Assembly: GCA_963835585.1 (NCBI GenBank)
Contig: CAWIGF010000003.1
Coordinates: forward strand, 372,001-436,000
Length of the DNA: 64,000 bases
From: UBA10107 sp963835585
Lineage (GTDB): Archaea > Nanobdellota > Nanobdellia > Woesearchaeales > UBA10107
Reading direction: 5' to 3'
Position 1 is the first letter of the stretch, and each line of letters starts with the position of its first letter. Position numbers and translations under genes: made by a program. The notes under the pieces were generated by a model. That model did no database searches. It was not told the DNA's origin and saw nothing but the letters and a program-made list of their open reading frames with translations. Below, piece after piece: positions 59,450-64,000 of the stretch.

Positions 59450-60057
59450 GTTCTCTTCAACCTGTCAAGCAATTCGTTCTCTTTTCTTCTTGAACGATAC
59501 GTCTTTCCGAACCTTACCACGATTGGGTTCACAGATTTCCATTTGTTCTTGGGGAATAACTTCTTCAAGTCCTCCTCGATTTTGTGCGGATCTTTCTGCC
59601 TTGACCAGCCAAGATAGTGAGATACATATCCTAAATGCGTATCCACGCCTATCGCCTGCTTTCCCATCTCAGAGAGGAAAACATTCGCCGTTTTCCTACC
59701 TACTCCAGGAAGTTCTATTAGCTTATCGAAATCATGCGGAACGACTCCATGATATTCCTTGTCGAGAATCTTGGCACAGCCCAATACATTCCTTGCCTTG
59801 TTCCGGTAGAAATTAACTGAATAAATTATCTTTTCTATGTCTTTCAACGAAGCATGCGCAAGCTTCTTGACGGCATTGTATTTCTTGAATAAGGCGTTGG
59901 CAACAACAATCGTGACTTCATCCCGCGTACGTGCCGAAAGCATTGTCGAAATGAGCGTTTTCCATGATTCATCCCATGATTCTGCGGCAAGACGCATATC
60001 CTTGCTTCCCAAACCAGAAAGTTCACGCAACTGACGCATCGCTTTGGCCGTGTCCAT
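59446..60057 (-). CDS. nth: Endonuclease III homologue without the Fe-S cluster
   Basis: A 203-residue DNA glycosylase of the Nth family: an N-terminal helix ISTMLSARTRDEV, HhH motif LPGVGRKTANVFL with the catalytic Lys, and VDTHLGYV with the catalytic Asp. Most Nth proteins end with a [4Fe-4S] loop (CX6CX2CX5C); here that region reads GKTYRSRRKENELLDRLKRT, with no Cys at all. The protein therefore binds damage with a metal-free fold. First gene of a two-gene operon with Ogg2; probable TATA-like AATAAATG about 28 bp upstream. Confidence 0.92.
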   Translation of the reverse strand: MDTAKAMRQLRELSGLGSKDMRLAAESWDESWKTLISTMLSARTRDEVTIVVANALFKKYNAVKKLAHASLKDIEKIIYSVNFYRNKARNVLGCAKILDKEYHGVVPHDFDKLIELPGVGRKTANVFLSEMGKQAIGVDTHLGYVSHYLGWSRQKDPHKIEEDLKKLFPKNKWKSVNPIVVRFGKTYRSRRKENELLDRLKRT

Positions 60058-60077
60058 GTAAAATGTTTACTGCAAGC

Positions 60078-61778
60078 TCATTTATTAGGCTTATCTTTCT
60101 TCTTGAGTGTAAGATTATACCTCAATAGCTTATGTCCCACGAAGATAAACCCAAAGAATACCAGTGCATAGCCAAGTAAAATGCATAATTGAGAAATGAC
60201 AGAGCCAATGCTGAAATGGAAGAACATGACTTGACGCAGCGTGTTCTCGCTAATTACAAAGGGAGTTACTGACGCGAATTGACGCACGGAATTGGAAATG
60301 CTCTCTATCGGCATAATGGTTGATGACAAGAACATCAGTATCGCCGAAACAGTTATTGATGCAAGAACATATGTCTCCTCTGATTTGAACAAGTACCCTA
60401 TCAACATTCCAAGAAGGACGAACACGGAAATAACCAAGACAAGGACCAGTGAGCTCTGCAATATGCTGCTCAATACATCGGTATTGAAGAAGAATGATGA
60501 GACAAACAAGAAGATAACTAACTGGGCTGCAATTGCTATGAATGACGTCACGAAAATTCCGAGCTCGAAGACGACATCGCTAGTCGGCGTAACGAAGTTC
60601 CTGAATACGGATTTCGACTTCTTCTCGGTCATCACCAAAGTCGAGCCGAGCAATACCGCGGTAATCATGACGACAAGCACTATGAGCGTCGGGAACAAAT
60701 AATTGAAATTTGTCTCTTCTGTTGTGACTGGTTCTATCTGTGTCGTTATTGGACTTACAATTTTCTGCGTATCAGATTGCTGCACAGCAGCTAGTCTAGC
60801 AGAAGTCGCTTCGACTGAATTTTGCAGATCGACAATTTTATTCGCCGCGTTCGTAAGGGCAGAATTCAGAGTAACAAGCTGCCCGTTGACAGTATCCCTT
60901 TGATTCTTAATGGAAGTCAGTTGCAACTGGGCGTTCTGGATTGCCGATTCCATGTCTGAAATAGCAAGTCCAAGTGATGCTGTGCTTGAATTTCCAGTCA
61001 CGTATACCAATGCATTGGTGATATCTCCTGAAATATCCTGAAGGTTCGAGTCAACTGTGCTCTTTTCAGTATCGGACATGCTTGAGCCGTCGACATTTGC
61101 TTGTGCGGTGGTTAAGCTAGATTGTGCAGATTGCAAAGATGATTGGAGAGAAGAAAGACTATTTTGCGCAGTGGCATAGTTCGATGTTTGGCCAAGGTCT
61201 GTTGTCGGATTGATCTTGGCAAGGCTTGACTGCGCGCTGGTAAGTGTTCCGGTCGCTTGGCTCTGCTGAGTTCCTAAGTCACTAATGCCTTGCTTCTGGG
61301 TAACTAGATCCTGCTGCGTTTGGATGACCTTTCCGACCAGATCTGAAGCATAGTTGTATCGTAGTTGAGTTGCGACATCTGACACTTGATTGGAGAATAT
61401 ATCAACGACCACCCATACAAGATTCATCTTCGAATAATCGACAATGAATGTAACAACATTGTTTGTCGCATCCATATCATGCGGAAAGACCAGGCAGATG
61501 CTGACATCTCCCTTCTTGACAGCATTCGAACAACTCTCATTCGAATCATATTTGCTAATGACCAATTTGTTGTTGATTATCTGCTGGATAATAGATGTTG
61601 TAAAATTATTGTAGTCTGGAGAATACGTACCTACTGTCAGACCCGGAAGCTGGGCGCTGCTGAACGACAATCCGACCAGCGACACCAGAAGCAAAGGACC
61701 CAAGAATATTATGAATGCCGATACCTTTGAGCGTATGAATACCTTGAAATTTTTCTGGATTATGGTGAACAATTTCAC
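60078..61778 (-). CDS. ABC-2 type permease with long extracytoplasmic coiled coil (YhgE/Pip-like)
   Basis: A 566-residue membrane protein. One helix near the N-terminus (residues 19-41) is followed by an extracytoplasmic region of about 300 residues. The first part resembles ABC-2/YhgE domains, and a Ser/Ala/Gln/Thr-rich coiled coil of about 170 residues follows (for example SLSSLQSSLQSAQSSL). Five or six helices fill residues 360-560. It overlaps the ATPase gene by 4 bp. YhgE/Pip proteins include phage receptors and secretion-related ABC permeases; substrate unknown. Confidence 0.88.
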   Translation of the reverse strand: MKLFTIIQKNFKVFIRSKVSAFIIFLGPLLLVSLVGLSFSSAQLPGLTVGTYSPDYNNFTTSIIQQIINNKLVISKYDSNESCSNAVKKGDVSICLVFPHDMDATNNVVTFIVDYSKMNLVWVVVDIFSNQVSDVATQLRYNYASDLVGKVIQTQQDLVTQKQGISDLGTQQSQATGTLTSAQSSLAKINPTTDLGQTSNYATAQNSLSSLQSSLQSAQSSLTTAQANVDGSSMSDTEKSTVDSNLQDISGDITNALVYVTGNSSTASLGLAISDMESAIQNAQLQLTSIKNQRDTVNGQLVTLNSALTNAANKIVDLQNSVEATSARLAAVQQSDTQKIVSPITTQIEPVTTEETNFNYLFPTLIVLVVMITAVLLGSTLVMTEKKSKSVFRNFVTPTSDVVFELGIFVTSFIAIAAQLVIFLFVSSFFFNTDVLSSILQSSLVLVLVISVFVLLGMLIGYLFKSEETYVLASITVSAILMFLSSTIMPIESISNSVRQFASVTPFVISENTLRQVMFFHFSIGSVISQLCILLGYALVFFGFIFVGHKLLRYNLTLKKKDKPNK

Positions 61779-62737
61779 TGGACACCTTTCTTCGACAACA
61801 GTTCCGCAAATACCTCATCAAGAGTAGGACGCTGGACATCAAGATCGAGTATCGTTTCGTTCGAAGATTCAAGAACATCGACAAGTTTCTTTAGAACGAT
61901 GTCAGTCTGTGCCGTATATATTATCATCCTATTGCCTCTTTGAGTAATCTTGTTGATAGGAAGCCCGTACAGCTTGTTCGCGATTTCTTTGTAATTCTGC
62001 GATTTCACACTTACCTGTATCTCGAAATTGTAAGGGAACATCTTCCTTATCTCATCCGTTGTTCCGACATGAGAAATTGTTTTTTCATGGATCAGGGCAA
62101 TGCGATTGCACAGCATGTCCATCTCCTCGAGAAAATGCGATGAGATTATGACAGTCTTTCCCATGCCGTTGATTTTTTTCAGCAAAGCCCATATGTGCTT
62201 TCTCAGCAATGGATCCAAGTCAGCAGTAGGTTCGTCCAATATGAGTATCTTGGGATCATTGATCAATGAGCATGCGATGTCCAACCTTTTTTTCATTCCT
62301 CCAGATAATTCCCCCGCAACTGTTTTCTCCTCGCCCGTCAATTCCACGAGATCAAGGATTTTTTTAACTCTCTGATCTATGAACTGCTTAGGAATATTGT
62401 ACAACTCCGCAAAATACCTAAGATTCTCGTTTACTGTCAACCTGTCGTAAAAGCTCGGATCCTGAGCTGAAAAGCCTATGTCCTTCTTCAATGAGCTATC
62501 CTTATCTATCGAAACAAAACTGAATGGCTCCATTGTCCCTTTCCTGTATTCGACATATCCTTTTGTTAATGGAAAGAATCCTATCATGGATGAAAGCAAT
62601 GTCGTCTTGCCAGCCCCGCTGGCTCCTATGACACCAAAAATCTCGCCTTCAAGAACATCGAATGAAACATTGTCGAGAACGACTTTCAAGCCAAAGCTCT
62701 TGCTAACACCTCTTATTTTCACTATGGGCACAGCCAT
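61775..62737 (-). CDS. ABC-2 transporter ATP-binding protein
   Basis: A 320-residue ATPase of the CcmA/DrrA class: Walker A GASGAGKTT, Q-loop SAQDPSFYD, signature LSGGMKKRLDIA, Walker B ILILDEPTADLD. The long C-terminal part (about 230-320) is an accessory domain typical of this class. It should power the coiled-coil permease encoded immediately downstream. The frame extends to a TTG at 62791; TTATAA is 25.5 bp before the ATG at 62737, which I take as the start. Confidence 0.92.
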   Translation of the reverse strand: MAVPIVKIRGVSKSFGLKVVLDNVSFDVLEGEIFGVIGASGAGKTTLLSSMIGFFPLTKGYVEYRKGTMEPFSFVSIDKDSSLKKDIGFSAQDPSFYDRLTVNENLRYFAELYNIPKQFIDQRVKKILDLVELTGEEKTVAGELSGGMKKRLDIACSLINDPKILILDEPTADLDPLLRKHIWALLKKINGMGKTVIISSHFLEEMDMLCNRIALIHEKTISHVGTTDEIRKMFPYNFEIQVSVKSQNYKEIANKLYGLPINKITQRGNRMIIYTAQTDIVLKKLVDVLESSNETILDLDVQRPTLDEVFAELLSKKGVQ

Positions 62738-62787
62738 GAAACTATTTAAGAAAGTTAGTTTATAAATGTTATTAAGGGATTTATAAG

Positions 62788-63204
62788 TCAATAGAGGCGA
62801 TTTGGGTTGTCCAGATAAGTGCTAGCCTGCTTGAACAAATCAGCAACGTCCTTTATTTTTCCAACATCAACGTAGTCTGCGATAATCTCGCCTGCATTCA
62901 TCACAAGTAGGTCAAGTGTGTATAAAGCTGACTTAACTCGCTGTGGATTTTTCTTCCCTTCAAGTATGAAATAACAATTGAGGGGAGAAAGCTCGTGACC
63001 CTCCCGCTCGAACATGAAAGAAATGGGTTTTTCAGGAGGAGGATTCATACAACTTAATGCAGCATCAGTCAAGAACCACCCGTAATGTATGCCATTCGCG
63101 TTGTATTTCTCTTTATTTTGCGCCTTCTCTAATTCATTTATGCATTTGGATAATCTTGATTTAACCGCAGAATACTTTTCTTTGACTTTCTTTTCTTCTT
63201 TCAT
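62788..63204 (-). CDS. Unknown 138-residue protein
   Basis: I do not recognise this protein. It starts with a Lys/Glu-rich helix, has the middle motif NANGIHYGWFLTDAALSCMNPPPEKPISFMF and ends in a helical stretch VADLFKQASTYLDNPNRLY. It is soluble and may bind nucleic acid or partner protein, but nothing specific can be said. Its stop codon lies just upstream of the ABC ATPase promoter on the same strand. Confidence 0.55.
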   Translation of the reverse strand: MKEEKKVKEKYSAVKSRLSKCINELEKAQNKEKYNANGIHYGWFLTDAALSCMNPPPEKPISFMFEREGHELSPLNCYFILEGKKNPQRVKSALYTLDLLVMNAGEIIADYVDVGKIKDVADLFKQASTYLDNPNRLY

Positions 63205-63341
63205 CGATTAAGCAATTCAGAACTTATTGAAAAACTTTCTTATTTACCCATATGATCTCTTTGGTTTTTTAGGAAGATTATACTCTTTTCTGGCTCAAAA
63301 ATATTAATAACCTTTATAAAAAACCAATATACCTGATAGAT

Positions 63342-64000
63342 ATGGTCTTAGAGAAGCTGGGAACGTCTTTAAAGGACACCCTGACCAAGATAAAGAATGC
63401 TGTTTTTGTAGATGAAAGGCTCATCAACGAGCTCATAAAGGAGATACAAAAGTCACTTCTTTCGGGAGATGTCAACGTAAAGCTTGTTCTTGAACTCACA
63501 AAAAAAATAAAGGAACGCGCTTTGAAGGAGGAACCTCCTGGCGGCCTTACAAAGAAAGAATATCTTGTCAACATAGTATATCAGGAATTGGTAAATTTCT
63601 TAGGCGAGGAAAAGGTTCCGATCAAAACTGACAAGAAACAGACGCGCATAATGCTTGTTGGATTATTTGGTTCTGGAAAAACAACCACGACAGGAAAAAT
63701 GGCGAAATACTTCAAGAAAAGAGGGCACAAGGTAGCGATGGTTTCCTTGGACGTGTGGAGACCTGCAGCATACGAGCAATTGCGGCAGCTGGGAGAGAAG
63801 ATAGATATCCCTGTGTTTGGGAATCCAAAACAAAAAGATCCTGCGAAAATAATGAAGGAATTCGAAAAAGAATTCAAGAAGTATGATGTTGTCATTTTCG
63901 ATACAGCCGGGCGAGACGCTTTGAACGAAGAATTAATTGCGGAATTAAAATTAGTTAATAAACTAATTCAGCCGCAGGAAGTCCTTCTTGTTATGGCGGC
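63342..64000 (+). CDS. srp54: Signal recognition particle 54 kDa protein, N-terminal half
   Basis: About 219 residues of SRP54 up to the window edge. The N domain (1-90) includes EIQKSLLSGDVNVKLVLELTKKIKERAL; the GTPase domain has G1 GLFGSGKTTTTGKM, the I-box DVWRPAAYEQL, and G3 DTAGRD. The C-terminal M domain, which binds signal peptides and 7S RNA, lies outside. SRP54 directs ribosomes to the membrane. The family usually has GLQGSGKTT; the Phe in place of Gln is shared with archaeal variants. TTATAA is 25.5 bp before the ATG. Confidence 0.95.
   Translation, partial: MVLEKLGTSLKDTLTKIKNAVFVDERLINELIKEIQKSLLSGDVNVKLVLELTKKIKERALKEEPPGGLTKKEYLVNIVYQELVNFLGEEKVPIKTDKKQTRIMLVGLFGSGKTTTTGKMAKYFKKRGHKVAMVSLDVWRPAAYEQLRQLGEKIDIPVFGNPKQKDPAKIMKEFEKEFKKYDVVIFDTAGRDALNEELIAELKLVNKLIQPQEVLLVMA

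Noticed and set aside
1..64000. CRISPR array, rRNA or prophage
   Set aside because: No regularly spaced direct repeats, no rRNA-like sequence and no phage structural genes were seen on reading through; the only mobile element is the IS near 43 kb.

Overview
The window looks like part of a low-GC archaeal chromosome, most likely a DPANN-type lineage (Woesearchaeota/Pacearchaeota-like). I infer the lineage from gene content and did not test it. Archaeal markers are SRP54 at the right edge, a Drg-family GTPase with a TGS domain, a TrmB-family regulator, deoxyhypusine synthase, a Dph6-type ATPase, an Ogg2-type glycosylase and LigT/ThpR. Many other genes look bacterial in type: ThrRS with an N2 editing domain, class I GAPDH, phosphoketolase, acetate kinase, RlmN, PrxQ, MsrB and a class-2-like dihydroorotate dehydrogenase. 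Promoters are archaeal. A TTTAAA or TTATAA core is centred about 25-29 bp before most first-gene ATGs, so most transcripts should be leaderless. I used this rule to choose several start codons that lie inside longer open frames.

Layout. 1-8.2 kb: MgtA-type Mg2+ P-ATPase (cut by the left edge), Drg GTPase, TrmB regulator divergent from a HAD phosphatase, ThrRS, a CDP-alcohol phosphatidyltransferase, and a peroxiredoxin plus superoxide dismutase pair. 8.3-16.2 kb: B12-dependent ribonucleotide reductase, U32 family protein plus RumA-type RNA methyltransferase, exonuclease III with two orphan proteins, and a DUF1858-IscA fusion. 16.2-25.9 kb: an ABC-2 exporter, then the central carbon block. This has pgk and gap on the minus strand, and rpiB, rpe, a PolX without PHP domain, phosphoketolase, acetate kinase and glutaredoxin on the plus strand. 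25.9-42.5 kb: a LemA / 52-residue zinc ribbon / TPM operon, NAD(P)HX dehydratase, an operon of PEBP lipoprotein, cobalamin adenosyltransferase and LigT, an ABC exporter, RlmN, an operon of zinc ribbon, MsrB and flavin reductase, a lipoamide-dehydrogenase-like enzyme, and pyrD overlapping VKOR followed by a thioredoxin-like gene. 42.6-43.5 kb: a complete 890-bp insertion sequence with 14-bp inverted repeats and a 9-bp target duplication. 43.5-64 kb: DsbA, M32 carboxypeptidase, deoxyhypusine synthase plus a polyamine-type decarboxylase behind a short upstream frame, MgtC, a ferritin-like protein, TspO, a Dph6/kinase/glutaminase operon, a four-gene MacB-like ABC system with a CARDB protein, Ogg2 plus an endonuclease III lacking its Fe-S cluster, a second ABC-2 system, and the start of SRP54.

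Taken together, the carbon genes suggest fermentation through the pentose phosphates: phosphoketolase makes acetyl phosphate and glyceraldehyde-3-phosphate, and AckA and GAPDH/PGK give ATP. The cobalamin adenosyltransferase could supply cofactor for the ribonucleotide reductase. DsbA, VKOR and the thioredoxin-like protein form an oxidative folding set. Peroxiredoxin, SOD, MsrB and the ferritin-like protein suggest exposure to oxygen. I saw no rRNA gene, no convincing tRNA gene and no CRISPR array. No gene-free stretch exceeds 300 bases. The longest space between clear protein genes, 45902-46195, holds two candidate very short genes.
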